Part shown: piece after piece, positions 25,181-32,868 of the stretch
Layout of the letters: each line of letters begins with the position of its first letter
Numbering within the stretch: the first letter of the stretch is position 1
The notes under the pieces: model-generated
What the model was told of the DNA's origin: nothing
Seen by the model: the letters and a program-made list of their open reading frames with translations, nothing else
Database searches by the model: none
From: Rhodospirillaceae bacterium
GTDB lineage: Bacteria; Pseudomonadota; Alphaproteobacteria; UBA7985
DNA length: 46,820 nt
Assembly: GCA_002700865.1 (NCBI GenBank)
Contig: PAFB01000123.1
Coordinates: forward strand, 1 to 46,820
Direction of reading: 5' to 3'
Position numbers and translations under genes: made by a program

Positions 25181-26302
25181 CTACCCCAAGAGCGGTGGCG
25201 GGCTTTTGGGAACCGGTGGCGGTGCCACACTGAACAGCCGCGCAATCGCGGGCACGTCTGCCGCCCGCGTCCACGCCGCCATCCCTGCGGACCAGACCAG
25301 AGCGTCTGGGTGCAGGCGTCCCGCGGCGACTTCGTCGTGCAAGGCGTGCCCCTGAAACGGCCCGGTTTGCGCGCCATTCACGGCAATGAAGTAAGATGGT
25401 TCGGAAGGCAGCGGCGGCGGCGGTGCTGCGGCTGCTGGGGATGCGGCACCGTTCGGTGAGAAGGCCGCGGCCATCTGTTGTGCCATGGCCAGACCCATTC
25501 CCATCCCCGCACCGGTTGCTGCAGCGCCGCCTGCTTCACCTTCAGCAGTCAATGATTCAGCCGCCTGATACTGCATGAACTTGTTCAAGTCCCCGATCAC
25601 CCCCATCGAGGAACGCTTATCCAGCGCTTCTTCGACATTGGGCGGGAGGGAGATGTTTTCGATCAGCAATTTTTTCAGATCCAACCCATAGGCGGCGAAA
25701 TCTGGCCCCACGAGGTTGGTCAGAAAGTCCCCCAATTCCATGTAGTTTGCGGCGAGGTCCAGCGCAGGAATCTTTGCCTTCCCTAAGCCGACCGCGACCC
25801 GGCTGACAATGAGATTGCGGAGCTGGTTGCTGACTTCATCAACCGAAAAACGGCCATCGGTTCCCACCACTTCGCGCAGAAATTCCACCGGGTCGGAAAC
25901 CCGGATTTCATAGGTGCCAAAGGCCCGCAAGCGGACAGGTCCAAACTCGGCATCGCGCAGCATGATCGGATTTTTCGTACCCCATTTGAGGTCGGAAAAC
26001 CGCTTGGTGTTGACGAAGTAAATCTCACATTTGAAAGGGCTGTTAAACCCGTATTTCCAAGCTTGAAGCGTGCTCAAAATTGGCAGGTTTGCTGTTTCCA
26101 ACTGCCACAGGCCCGGATCAAACACGTCGGCAACTTCGCCTTCGTTGACCATCACGGCCACCTGACCTTCGCGCACCGTCAGCATGGCACCATACTTGAT
26201 TTCATTGCCCTGCCGCTCGAACCGGTAGACCATGGTGTCGCTTGTGTCGTCCGTCCATTCAATGACGTCGATAAACTGACCGCCAAAAATTCCGAATGCC
26301 AT
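25181..26302 (-). CDS. SPFH/Band-7 domain protein with C-terminal GYF_2 domain
   Basis: A 373-residue protein. The N-terminus (MAFGIFGGQFIDVIEWTDDT) and the SPFH core (about 30-245; FDPGLWQLETANLPILS, KWGTKNPIMLRDAEFG, SLPPNVEEALDKRSSMG) match the YdjI-like bacterial SPFH group. An Ala/Gly/Pro-rich linker (about 250-305) connects to a GYF_2-type domain (SYFIAVNGAQTGPFQ, then VWSAGMAAWTRAADVP). SPFH proteins form oligomeric membrane scaffolds, and GYF_2 domains usually bind proline-rich or partner peptides. It has no transmembrane helix, so it probably binds the membrane peripherally. It lies 53 nt after telA and before the zinc-ribbon gene. Confidence 0.85.
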   Translation of the reverse strand: MAFGIFGGQFIDVIEWTDDTSDTMVYRFERQGNEIKYGAMLTVREGQVAVMVNEGEVADVFDPGLWQLETANLPILSTLQAWKYGFNSPFKCEIYFVNTKRFSDLKWGTKNPIMLRDAEFGPVRLRAFGTYEIRVSDPVEFLREVVGTDGRFSVDEVSNQLRNLIVSRVAVGLGKAKIPALDLAANYMELGDFLTNLVGPDFAAYGLDLKKLLIENISLPPNVEEALDKRSSMGVIGDLNKFMQYQAAESLTAEGEAGGAAATGAGMGMGLAMAQQMAAAFSPNGAASPAAAAPPPPLPSEPSYFIAVNGAQTGPFQGHALHDEVAAGRLHPDALVWSAGMAAWTRAADVPAIARLFSVAPPPVPKSPPPLLG

Positions 26303-26355
26303 GGTTGGCGTTCTCCTCGTTTTTCTCTGCGATTGCCGCCGGCGTTGCGGGCGGC

Positions 26356-27525
26356 TTAGTTGGCGTCCACGGCTGACTGACCGGCTTCCAGCGCGGCGGC
26401 CGAGGCGGATTTCAAGACGGCTTTGAGGTCGTTTTCCATGGATTGCATGGCAACAACGGCCTCGGCGCGCTTTTTCTTGGCCTCATCGGCGATGGCCAGT
26501 GAGTCATTGATGGCACCGATCAGACTGTCATTAGCCTCCTGAACGGTTTCAATGTCAAAGACCCCCCGCTCGATCTGCTCGCGCACCTGAGCGTTTACAG
26601 CCTGCAGATTGTCAGCGTTGGCTTTCAGCAAGTCGTTGGTCAGGTCCTGCGCGGCTTCGACCGCCTGACCGGTCTTGGCCATATTGTGGATCGCGATAGC
26701 CTGGGCCAGCTGTTGCTGCCAAAGGGGCTTTGTGTTGACGACAATCGAGTTGATCTTGTTGACCAGCGCCTTGTCGTTTTCCTGCACGAGGCGGATCGAA
26801 GGCAGGGATTGCATGGTTACCTGCCGCGTCAGTTGCAGATCGTGAACCCGCCGTTCCAGATCATCGCGCGCTGAACGCAGGTCCCGAACGGCCTGCGCGT
26901 CCAGCATCTCACCCGTTTCTTCGGCTTTGGCCGCCAGAGCAGGGATCTCCTGCTCATCAAGCATCTTCAGCTTTTGCTCACCAGCGTCGATCCACAGCTC
27001 CAGATCGTGGAAATAATCGAGGTTGGCGTCATAGAGCTTATCGAGCTTTTCGATGTCAGTCAGCATGACAACTTTTTGCTTTTCGAGGTCGATTTCGATC
27101 TGGTCAACCTGACCTTGGACGGTATCGAACTTCGATTTGAACCGCACCAGATTGTCCTGCCCCATGCCAAACAGGCGCATGAAGAAATTTGGCTTCCGGT
27201 TCGGGTCCAGTGAGCGGGCGTCAAAGCCCTTGAGCGCTGAAACCATGTTGGTGAGTGCGTCGCCCGCCGGGCCAACATCCTTGTTCCGCATCCCTTCAAG
27301 CATGGTCGAGGAGACTTCCGTCAATTCCTGCTGTGCTTTTGAGCCAAAAAAGATGATTGAATTGGTGTCGGACATGTCCAGCTCAGACATGTATTTGTTG
27401 ACCATGGCTTGATTGGTCGGGTCGTCAAGATCGACCGGCACCAGCGCGGTGTCAGTTACTGCACCGTCGTTGGCAACATCGGGGAAAATGACTTCTGCAA
27501 CGGCGGTTTTGGTTTCTGTAGCCAT
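26356..27525 (-). CDS. telA: TelA-family protein (toxic anion resistance)
   Basis: A 389-residue, largely helical protein of the TelA/KlaA family, linked by genetics to resistance to tellurite, cell-wall antibiotics and other envelope stress; its biochemical role is unknown. Recognisable parts are FFGSKAQQELTEVSSTML, SLDPNRKPNFFMRLFG, the central SLPSIRLVQENDKALVNKI and the long C-terminal helices. The frame is open to 27684, but ATG 27525 (MATETKTA) is chosen because it follows AAGGAATTCC and the extra 53 residues lie inside the xpaC gene. The xpaC stop is 43 nt upstream. Part of the xpaC-telA-SPFH run. Confidence 0.9.
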   Translation of the reverse strand: MATETKTAVAEVIFPDVANDGAVTDTALVPVDLDDPTNQAMVNKYMSELDMSDTNSIIFFGSKAQQELTEVSSTMLEGMRNKDVGPAGDALTNMVSALKGFDARSLDPNRKPNFFMRLFGMGQDNLVRFKSKFDTVQGQVDQIEIDLEKQKVVMLTDIEKLDKLYDANLDYFHDLELWIDAGEQKLKMLDEQEIPALAAKAEETGEMLDAQAVRDLRSARDDLERRVHDLQLTRQVTMQSLPSIRLVQENDKALVNKINSIVVNTKPLWQQQLAQAIAIHNMAKTGQAVEAAQDLTNDLLKANADNLQAVNAQVREQIERGVFDIETVQEANDSLIGAINDSLAIADEAKKKRAEAVVAMQSMENDLKAVLKSASAAALEAGQSAVDAN

Positions 27526-27568
27526 GGGAGGAATTCCTTCTTCGATCAGTTCAGGAGGCAGTGGCCGT

Positions 27569-28465
27569 TTACAGGCCTTCCCGCTCCATTTGTTTGCGTA
27601 GGACGTCGAGTTGGACTTCGAGGTCGATTGAGTCCTCGGCGTCCAATCGTTGTTTTTGCTCGTCGAATGCTTTTTCAATGACATCGAGCGTGGCGTTGAA
27701 ATCAGCGCGATGGGCTTCGGCCCTGCCCGTGGCTTCTGCAGTGGCGAATTGCTGCACCGACGATGCCGCCCGTTCGAGATACGTGGCCATGAAGCGCCGG
27801 GCGCGGCGAATATCGCCGGGGTCTTCCAGTATCCCTTCCAACACGCCTTCGGCGTGGTCGGCGATGCGGCTTACTTGCGCTTGATCCCGTGAGGAGGCCA
27901 GCTGCGCGCCACTGGCCCGCATTTGCTTGACCAGACCGTGGGCCTGAGCGAGCTGCTTGCGCAGATCGCCTCTGTCAATCCCAGCGACCTTGTCGTTCAA
28001 ACCGCCACCGGCCATTGCTGCCCCGGTTGCCGTGAACAGTGCCAGCCAAAGGGCCACTCCTGCCAGAACAGCAACCCCAACCGCCTGTGCGATGCCCGCA
28101 GGCCCCGCAAGACAAGCGAGAAACAGCGCCGCCACTAGCGCGCCTGTACCCAATATCAGCAGGGGGAGGGGGCTGTTCAAAGCCGCTTCGACACCGCCTG
28201 AATGCCGAATTTTCAGCCCCCGGCGCACCAGACTGATACCGGCAAGCTGCAGGGCGATCGCGCCGAGCAGCGCGACGGCCGCATCAATATCCGCGCTTAT
28301 CGTCTCAACGATCAACGCCAGGATCATGGGGGGCAGCGGTAAAGCAATCAGCCAGCGCGTGACGCCGGGGCGCAGACGGGTCGATTTCTCGATCTGGTTC
28401 TCAGATGAAGCCGCGTACGCGCCAGCCTGCATCGATTTCGATGATACTCGTTTTCCCTGCGACAT
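27569..28465 (-). CDS. XpaC-like membrane protein (5-bromo-4-chloroindolyl phosphate hydrolysis family)
   Basis: A 298-residue protein whose N-terminal half has about four hydrophobic segments (roughly 40-58, 62-80, 97-118, 122-148). The C-terminal half is a charged helical coiled coil (RKQLAQAHGLVKQMRASG, then RRARRFMATYLERAA). This layout and its place directly before telA match the XpaC family, which commonly pairs with TelA in bacteria. The XpaC name comes from an indirect colony-colour phenotype and does not define an enzyme. The ATG lies 3 nt after the stop of a 31-codon reading frame upstream, suggesting translational coupling. Confidence 0.82.
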   Translation of the reverse strand: MSQGKRVSSKSMQAGAYAASSENQIEKSTRLRPGVTRWLIALPLPPMILALIVETISADIDAAVALLGAIALQLAGISLVRRGLKIRHSGGVEAALNSPLPLLILGTGALVAALFLACLAGPAGIAQAVGVAVLAGVALWLALFTATGAAMAGGGLNDKVAGIDRGDLRKQLAQAHGLVKQMRASGAQLASSRDQAQVSRIADHAEGVLEGILEDPGDIRRARRFMATYLERAASSVQQFATAEATGRAEAHRADFNATLDVIEKAFDEQKQRLDAEDSIDLEVQLDVLRKQMEREGL

Positions 28466-28468
28466 GGC

Positions 28469-28564
28469 TTAAATGACCGTCCCACTCATGGCAGCAAAAG
28501 CAGTAACGACGGCAAGGATCACGTACACAGCCAGACCAAGGTTTCGAAGTGTTGGCGAGTTCAT
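28469..28564 (-). CDS. 31-residue single-helix membrane peptide
   Basis: A short open frame not expected from length-filtered gene calling. ATG 28564 reads MNSPTLRNLGL and continues through a hydrophobic helix (LAVYVILAVVTAFAAM) to SGTVI and TAA. A strong ribosome site, GGGGAAGG, lies 7 nt before the ATG. The stop is 3 nt before the xpaC ATG, the spacing of a coupled operon. Composition (one Arg before a 16- to 18-residue hydrophobic core) fits a tiny single-pass membrane protein with its N-terminus in the cytosol. Function unknown; it is probably a partner or leader of the XpaC/TelA module. Confidence 0.65.
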   Translation of the reverse strand: MNSPTLRNLGLAVYVILAVVTAFAAMSGTVI

Positions 28565-28665
28565 AGGCAAGCCTTCCCCAAAAGATGAAGTGGTCCCCGT
28601 ATTCACTCTTTTTACATCGGAATTGTTAAGGCTAAATGCAAGAGATCTCTCTCACTTTTGTCCGT

Positions 28666-30456
28666 CTATATCCCCCAAATAAACGCAATCAACGGTGTTC
28701 CGATCAGGACAATGAGAATTTCCAGCGGTAATCCCATGCGCCAATAGTCTCCAAATCGATACCCGCCCGGCCCCATAACCAGCAGATTGTTCTGGTGTCC
28801 AATCGGCGTCAGGAAGGCACAGGACGCACCCAGCGCCACGGCCATCAGGAAAGCATCCTGCGAGGACCCGATTTCATTGGCGACCGTGGCGGCAATCGGG
28901 GCCATGACGACGGCGGTCGCCGCATTGTTCATGATGTCGGACAGGGTCATGGTCACGACCATGATAATTGCCAGCAGGATCAGGGGGCCAAAGGAACCCG
29001 CGGTTGAAACCACGCTATCGGCGATCAACACGGTTGCACCGGTCTTCTCCAGCGCATCCCCCAGCGGGATCATGGCACCCAGCAGGACGATGATGGGCCA
29101 GTCGATGGACTGATACAGCTTTTGCGGATCAATCCGCCCAAACAGCAGCATGCCCACAACCGCGGCGGCAAAGGCAATGGCCACCGGCACACCCAACAGC
29201 GCCGTCGCTGCAATCGCCAGCGCAAACAGGCACAGCGGCGCCCAGTCCTCCCGCTGACTCTGCCCCAGCATCAGCGCGCGTTGCGCCAAAGGAACGGCGC
29301 CCAGATCGTTGATTGTATCGGGCAGGGTTGAGGGTTCGCCCTGCAGCAGCAGCACGTCGCCAGCGCGCAGGCGGACACGGCCAATGCGGTCCTGAATCGG
29401 CGTGCCCTCGCGCGCAATGGCCAGCAGGTTTGCCCCGTATTTCCGGCGCAGATACAGGCTCCGCGGGGATCGGCCTTCGACCCGTGAGCCCGGCAGCACA
29501 ACGGCTTCCATCAAGGCCGCATGTTCTGAGGTCATGTGTTCTTCAACAAACTCGTCGGCCCCGGCCAATTCGAGCTTTTGGGCTGCCAAAAAGTCTTGCA
29601 GCACGTTCGGTCCCGCCTGGATCATCAGGATATCGCCCTTGCGGATATGGCGCAGGCGCAGGTTGCCGAACAGCTTGGTCGCGCCGCGGATAATGCCGAC
29701 GACTTGAATGCCGCCATCCGACAGGCTTTCTAGGCGGAAAATCTGCTCGTTGATCAGGGGGTGGTCTTCGGGCACGAGGATTTCGGTGACGTAGTCTTTG
29801 ATCTCAAAATGCGCTGTTTCGCCTTGTGGCGGTTTGCGTTTGCGCGGGATCAGCCGCCAGCCGACCAGCAGCAAGAACACCAGCCCAACAAAGGCCAGCA
29901 CGCCGCCCACGGGCGAAAATGCGAACAGGCCAAAGGGCTCACCGGTGATTTGTTCGCGGTAGTTGGAAACAATGATGTTCGGCGGCGTGCCGATCAGGGT
30001 CGTCAAGCCACCCAGAATGGTCCCGAATGACAAGGGCATCAGGATCTGGCTTGGCCGCTTCGACAGCGAAATTGCGACGGGCATCAACAAGGCCAAGGCA
30101 CCGACATTGTTCATAAACCCGGACAGCAAGGCTGCGATCCCGGTGAGCATGGCCATGAACAGCAGCGGCCGGTCTGAAACGCTTTCCAGTGGCCCGGCTA
30201 ACCGGTCGATCACGCCGCTGTTCTGGATGGCACGCGAGATGATCAGCACCAGCGCCACGGTGATGACCGCACTTTGCGAAAACCCCATAAAGGCATCAGC
30301 GGATTGCACCACGCCAAGCAGGACGGCGGCAATCAGCGCAGTCAGCGCAACGACATCATAGCGAACGCGTCCCCAGACAAAGGAGATCATCGCGAGGCCA
30401 AAAATCGCAAAGATAATGGCCTGATTGACAGTCAGAATGGCGGCTTCATTTTGCAT
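28666..30456 (-). CDS. SLC13/DASS-type permease with two RCK_C (TrkA-C) domains
   Basis: A 596-residue permease of the divalent anion/sodium symporter superfamily. N- and C-terminal membrane halves carry family features: FMNNVGALALLMPVAISLSK, and NNAATAVVMAPIAATVA in the second half. The hydrophilic centre (about 215-385) holds two TrkA-C/RCK_C domains, visible as GGIQVVGIIRGATKLFGN then RKGDILMIQAG, and GANLLAIAREGTPIQDR then RAGDVLLLQGEP. Proteins of this layout are usually annotated as sulfate or citrate transporters, but the substrate is not determined by sequence alone. The gene is alone, transcribed away from tRNA-Ser. Confidence 0.88.
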   Translation of the reverse strand: MQNEAAILTVNQAIIFAIFGLAMISFVWGRVRYDVVALTALIAAVLLGVVQSADAFMGFSQSAVITVALVLIISRAIQNSGVIDRLAGPLESVSDRPLLFMAMLTGIAALLSGFMNNVGALALLMPVAISLSKRPSQILMPLSFGTILGGLTTLIGTPPNIIVSNYREQITGEPFGLFAFSPVGGVLAFVGLVFLLLVGWRLIPRKRKPPQGETAHFEIKDYVTEILVPEDHPLINEQIFRLESLSDGGIQVVGIIRGATKLFGNLRLRHIRKGDILMIQAGPNVLQDFLAAQKLELAGADEFVEEHMTSEHAALMEAVVLPGSRVEGRSPRSLYLRRKYGANLLAIAREGTPIQDRIGRVRLRAGDVLLLQGEPSTLPDTINDLGAVPLAQRALMLGQSQREDWAPLCLFALAIAATALLGVPVAIAFAAAVVGMLLFGRIDPQKLYQSIDWPIIVLLGAMIPLGDALEKTGATVLIADSVVSTAGSFGPLILLAIIMVVTMTLSDIMNNAATAVVMAPIAATVANEIGSSQDAFLMAVALGASCAFLTPIGHQNNLLVMGPGGYRFGDYWRMGLPLEILIVLIGTPLIAFIWGI

Positions 30457-30538
30457 GCCGTTTAGTTACTGGGATTTGATCAACTTTGCGAGGCCTTGGT
30501 TTCATGGCGGACACGCTAAAACAGACGGAAAAGGACGA

Positions 30539-30567
30539 TTGCAGGCCACGGCGAACCGACCTATAAG
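30539..30567 (+). promoter_or_regulatory. Sigma-70-like promoter for tRNA-Ser
   Basis: TTGCAG (30539-30544), a 17-bp spacer and TATAAG (30562-30567) lie about 45 bp before the tRNA. Good match and spacing; assigned from position. Confidence 0.6.
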
Positions 30568-30612
30568 CGGCACATCATGTCCCCAAGCGCGAGCAGCGAG
30601 GGCATCGAGCGC

Positions 30613-30702
30613 GGAGAGGTGGCCGAGCGGCTGAAGGCGCTCCCCTGCTAAGGGAGTATACGGGAGACCGTATCGTGGGTTCGAATCCCATCCTCTCCGC
30701 CA
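30613..30702 (+). tRNA. tRNA-Ser, anticodon GCT, with encoded CCA
   Basis: Acceptor arm GGAGAGG (30613-30619) pairs with CCTCTCC (30692-30698), followed by discriminator G and encoded CCA. The anticodon stem CTCCC/GGGAG encloses CTGCTAA, giving anticodon GCT, which reads AGC and AGU serine codons. A long variable arm (TACGGG-AGA-CCGTA) identifies the class II serine type. The T-arm GTGGG-TTCGAAT-CCCAT is intact. Confidence 0.97.
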
Positions 30703-30795
30703 TTCATTTCGCTTCAATTTCTGTTTTCCATAGAGACTAAAGAGCGGTGGGCGTGGATTGTCTGACGTTTCAACCCAGTTTTGCGCCTTTTGGCC

Positions 30796-30830
30796 GGGGT
30801 AGGACGGGACAGGACGGGGTTGGGCAGGGG
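30796..30830 (+). other. G-quadruplex-forming motif
   Basis: Five G-runs (GGGG 30796, GGG 30806, GGGG 30816, GGG 30822, GGGG 30827) are separated by loops of 6, 7, 2 and 2 nt, fitting the G3+N1-7 rule. The motif lies 2 nt beyond the phnF stop, between tRNA-Ser and phnF, with the G-rich strand being the plus strand. Confidence 0.5.
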
Positions 30831-30832
30831 TT

Positions 30833-31594
30833 TTAGTGTTCGATGCGCAAGGCGGCGAGATCGGCGCGGAAGAAGGCTTCGCAGTATTCGATAGCTGCGC
30901 CTTTGGCAGGCTGGCCCGACCCCTGCGGTGAGGGGTCTTCAATATTCAGTGCGATGGTATGAAGAACGGCAACCCGGCCTTGCGCGGTGTCATGCCCGCT
31001 TGCGCTGCCGCCCAAGTGTCGGGCTATCGGCCCCTCAACCCAATCAGCGGTGACTTCAGTCCACAAACGGCGGTAACCCGGAACGCCGCAAGCCTGCAGG
31101 CTCGCGGTGACTGACAGCGTATCGGCAAAGGCCGTCCGCAATTCTGGCAGGCGGGCGGCGGGGAAGGAACTGCGGGTGTAGGCAAAGGGCTGACCATCGA
31201 TTTCCGCCAGCGTTTCAATCTGGTGAACAGACGCGCCAGAACGCAGTTTGAGGGTGCGGGCAATGTGGGGCTCAGCCGGGCGGGTTTCAGAAACGACAAT
31301 CCGCTTTTCCCCCTTGCGCTGAAGCCCTGCGACGTTGTCCGTAAACCGGGTGCGCTGCCCCACGCGGTAGTTCAGACGCGGTTGAACAACCTCAGCCCCT
31401 GCGCCTTGACGCACGCGGATCAAACCCTCGGCCGCCAGTTCAGCCATGGCGCGTCGCACCGTGTGTCGGTTCACAGCAAAGCGAGTGGAGAGCTGCGCCT
31501 CAGTGGGGAGGCGCTGACCGATGGGATATCGGCCCGTGCGAATATCGTCTGTGAGTTGATCTCTTATCTGCTGCCAAACGTAGCGGGTCGCCAT
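30833..31594 (-). CDS. phnF: GntR-family phosphonate regulator PhnF
   Basis: A 253-residue regulator. The N-terminal winged helix (QQIRDQLTDDIRTGRYPIGQ, RLPTEAQLSTRFAVNRHTVR, MAELAAEGLIRVRQG) is a typical GntR/HutC DNA-binding domain. The C-terminal part is a UTRA ligand domain (ASVHQIETLAEIDGQPFAYT). PhnF proteins repress phn operons and release DNA when a ligand or low phosphate signals need. It is divergent from phnG, and a palindrome lies over the phnG promoter in the 141-bp gap. GAGG lies 9 nt before ATG. Confidence 0.9.
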   Translation of the reverse strand: MATRYVWQQIRDQLTDDIRTGRYPIGQRLPTEAQLSTRFAVNRHTVRRAMAELAAEGLIRVRQGAGAEVVQPRLNYRVGQRTRFTDNVAGLQRKGEKRIVVSETRPAEPHIARTLKLRSGASVHQIETLAEIDGQPFAYTRSSFPAARLPELRTAFADTLSVTASLQACGVPGYRRLWTEVTADWVEGPIARHLGGSASGHDTAQGRVAVLHTIALNIEDPSPQGSGQPAKGAAIEYCEAFFRADLAALRIEH

Positions 31595-31656
31595 GTTGTA
31601 GCCTCGGCTGCTGGTTCACGTCTGAAAATGTGCGCGGTTCGTCACACGGCTGTCAA

Positions 31657-31703
31657 AAATAACCCTTAACGATTTAGGGGTTATTTGTCTATACAAATAG
31701 ACA
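31657..31703 (+). promoter_or_regulatory. phnG promoter with overlapping palindromes (probable PhnF operator)
   Basis: Two inverted repeats overlap. AAATAACCC (31657-31665) with GGGTTATTT (31678-31686) has 12-nt spacing. TGTCTAT (31686-31692) with ATAGACA (31697-31703) has ACAA in the centre. A promoter-like pair TTAACG (31666-31671) and TATACA (31690-31695), spacer 18, runs toward phnG with its -10 inside the second palindrome, so a bound repressor would block RNA polymerase. The TCTATA/TAGA core resembles published GntR-type PhnF sites (inference). Confidence 0.65.
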
Positions 31704-31735
31704 TATGAACGGCAACCATAAAGGAAGCACCAACG

Positions 31736-32197
31736 GTGAAACAGGCGTCTGACTCCTCGGCAAGACAGGAATGGATGAGCGTTCTCGCCAAAGCCCAGCC
31801 CGACAGGCTACTCGCGCTTTGGCAAGCAACCTCGCGTGGCGAAGAACAAAGACTGACATGGCTGCGCGCGCCGGAAATCGGGACGGTGATGGTGCAGGGA
31901 CGCGCGGGCGGGACAGGCGAAGCCTTTAACCTCGGTGAAGTCAGTGTCACGCGCTGCTCAGTGCAAATCGATGCATGGGTTGGACACGCTTACGTGCAGG
32001 GTCGCGACAAGAACAAGGCGAGGCTCGCCGCCCTGTGTGACGCGCTGCTGCAGGCTGAACCGGAGACTGCCAGCCGCATCAACACAGGCATCATCGCCCC
32101 CCTTCAGGCTGAGGCTGCGAAACGGCGCGCGCAGACAGCGGCTAAAGCCGACGCCACCAAGGTAGAGTTTTACACGCTGGTTCGGGGAGAAGAATGA
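31736..32197 (+). CDS. phnG: C-P lyase subunit PhnG
   Basis: One of the core PhnGHIJ subunits that convert ATP and a phosphonate into ribose-1-phosphonate-5-triphosphate and then break the C-P bond. The 153-residue protein keeps family landmarks: RQEWMSVLAKAQPDRL, VQGRAGGTGEAFNLGE, YVQGRDKNKA, IIAPLQ and the C-terminal VEFYTLVRG. It starts at GTG with GGAAG upstream and is the first gene after the operator. Its stop overlaps the phnH ATG (ATGA). Confidence 0.94.
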   Translation: MKQASDSSARQEWMSVLAKAQPDRLLALWQATSRGEEQRLTWLRAPEIGTVMVQGRAGGTGEAFNLGEVSVTRCSVQIDAWVGHAYVQGRDKNKARLAALCDALLQAEPETASRINTGIIAPLQAEAAKRRAQTAAKADATKVEFYTLVRGEE

Positions 32198-32868
32198 TGA
32201 GCAAAGCCCTAAACGCACCGCCAACCTCAGCTCCGTCCGCCACCACTCCCACCGCCTTTCCCGCCGCCTCTCCCACCACCTCTCCCACCGCCTCTCTTGA
32301 TGCATTGAGCGGTGGTTTTGCGGATGCGAGTTTTGACAGCGCGCACGCCTTTCGCACGCTGCTGGATGTCATGGCCCGTCCCGGTTTGATTGGTCGCTTG
32401 ATGCAGGCCAAAGCTCCGGCGCCAGCTTCACCGTCACTGGCCACGGCGCTGTTAACCCTTTGCGACGGCACAACCCCGCTTTTCCTCGCGCCAAGCCACG
32501 CAACCCCGGCGCTGAAAGACTGGATCGCGTTTCACATGGGTGCGCCGCTGACTGCGGATCCGGCAGAAGCTGTCTTCGCGGTGGGGTCGTGGGACAGCCT
32601 TGGTGGGATCGAGCGCTTTGCCGTGGGAAGCGATGACTACCCCGACCGCTCGACCACTGTGCTGGTTGAGACTGACTGGTTGGCCAACGAAGGGCTTCGC
32701 CTGACCGGGCCGGGGATCGCCACGAGCGCCTTCCTGAACCTGCCGCAATCGTGGCTGCCGGCGCTGCAGAGCAATCACGCGCTGTATCCGCAGGGGGTGG
32801 ACTGCTTTTTCTGCTGTGAGGAGGCGATTGCTGCCCTGCCGCGCTCCACGCGTGTGGAGGCAGGCTGA
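32194..32868 (+). CDS. phnH: C-P lyase subunit PhnH, with a low-complexity N-terminal extension
   Basis: PhnH is a PLP-transferase-like fold without the PLP lysine and binds at the PhnGI face of the C-P lyase core. The body begins around residue 43 (FDSAHAFRTLLDVMARPG), with TALLTLCDGTTPLFL, FAVGSWDSLGG and the C-terminal YPQGVDCFF. About 40 extra residues precede it, rich in Thr, Pro, Ser and Ala, including four in-frame repeats of 4 residues. The ATG overlaps the phnG stop, which supports translation of the extension. The 3' end overlaps phnI by one base (TGATG). Confidence 0.93.
   Translation: MMSKALNAPPTSAPSATTPTAFPAASPTTSPTASLDALSGGFADASFDSAHAFRTLLDVMARPGLIGRLMQAKAPAPASPSLATALLTLCDGTTPLFLAPSHATPALKDWIAFHMGAPLTADPAEAVFAVGSWDSLGGIERFAVGSDDYPDRSTTVLVETDWLANEGLRLTGPGIATSAFLNLPQSWLPALQSNHALYPQGVDCFFCCEEAIAALPRSTRVEAG
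32248..32295 (+). repeat. In-frame 12-bp tandem repeat in phnH (4 copies)
   Basis: Four contiguous copies of a 12-bp unit: CCCACCGCCTTT, CCCGCCGCCTCT, CCCACCACCTCT and CCCACCGCCTCT, encoding PTAF-PAAS-PTTS-PTAS. The unit is a multiple of 3, so copy number can change without breaking phnH. Confidence 0.9.

Noticed and set aside
30502..30942. 146-codon minus-strand frame containing GWDSNPRYGLPYTP
   Set aside because: It is the reverse translation of the tRNA-Ser gene and its flanks, a well-known false gene; no ribosome site.
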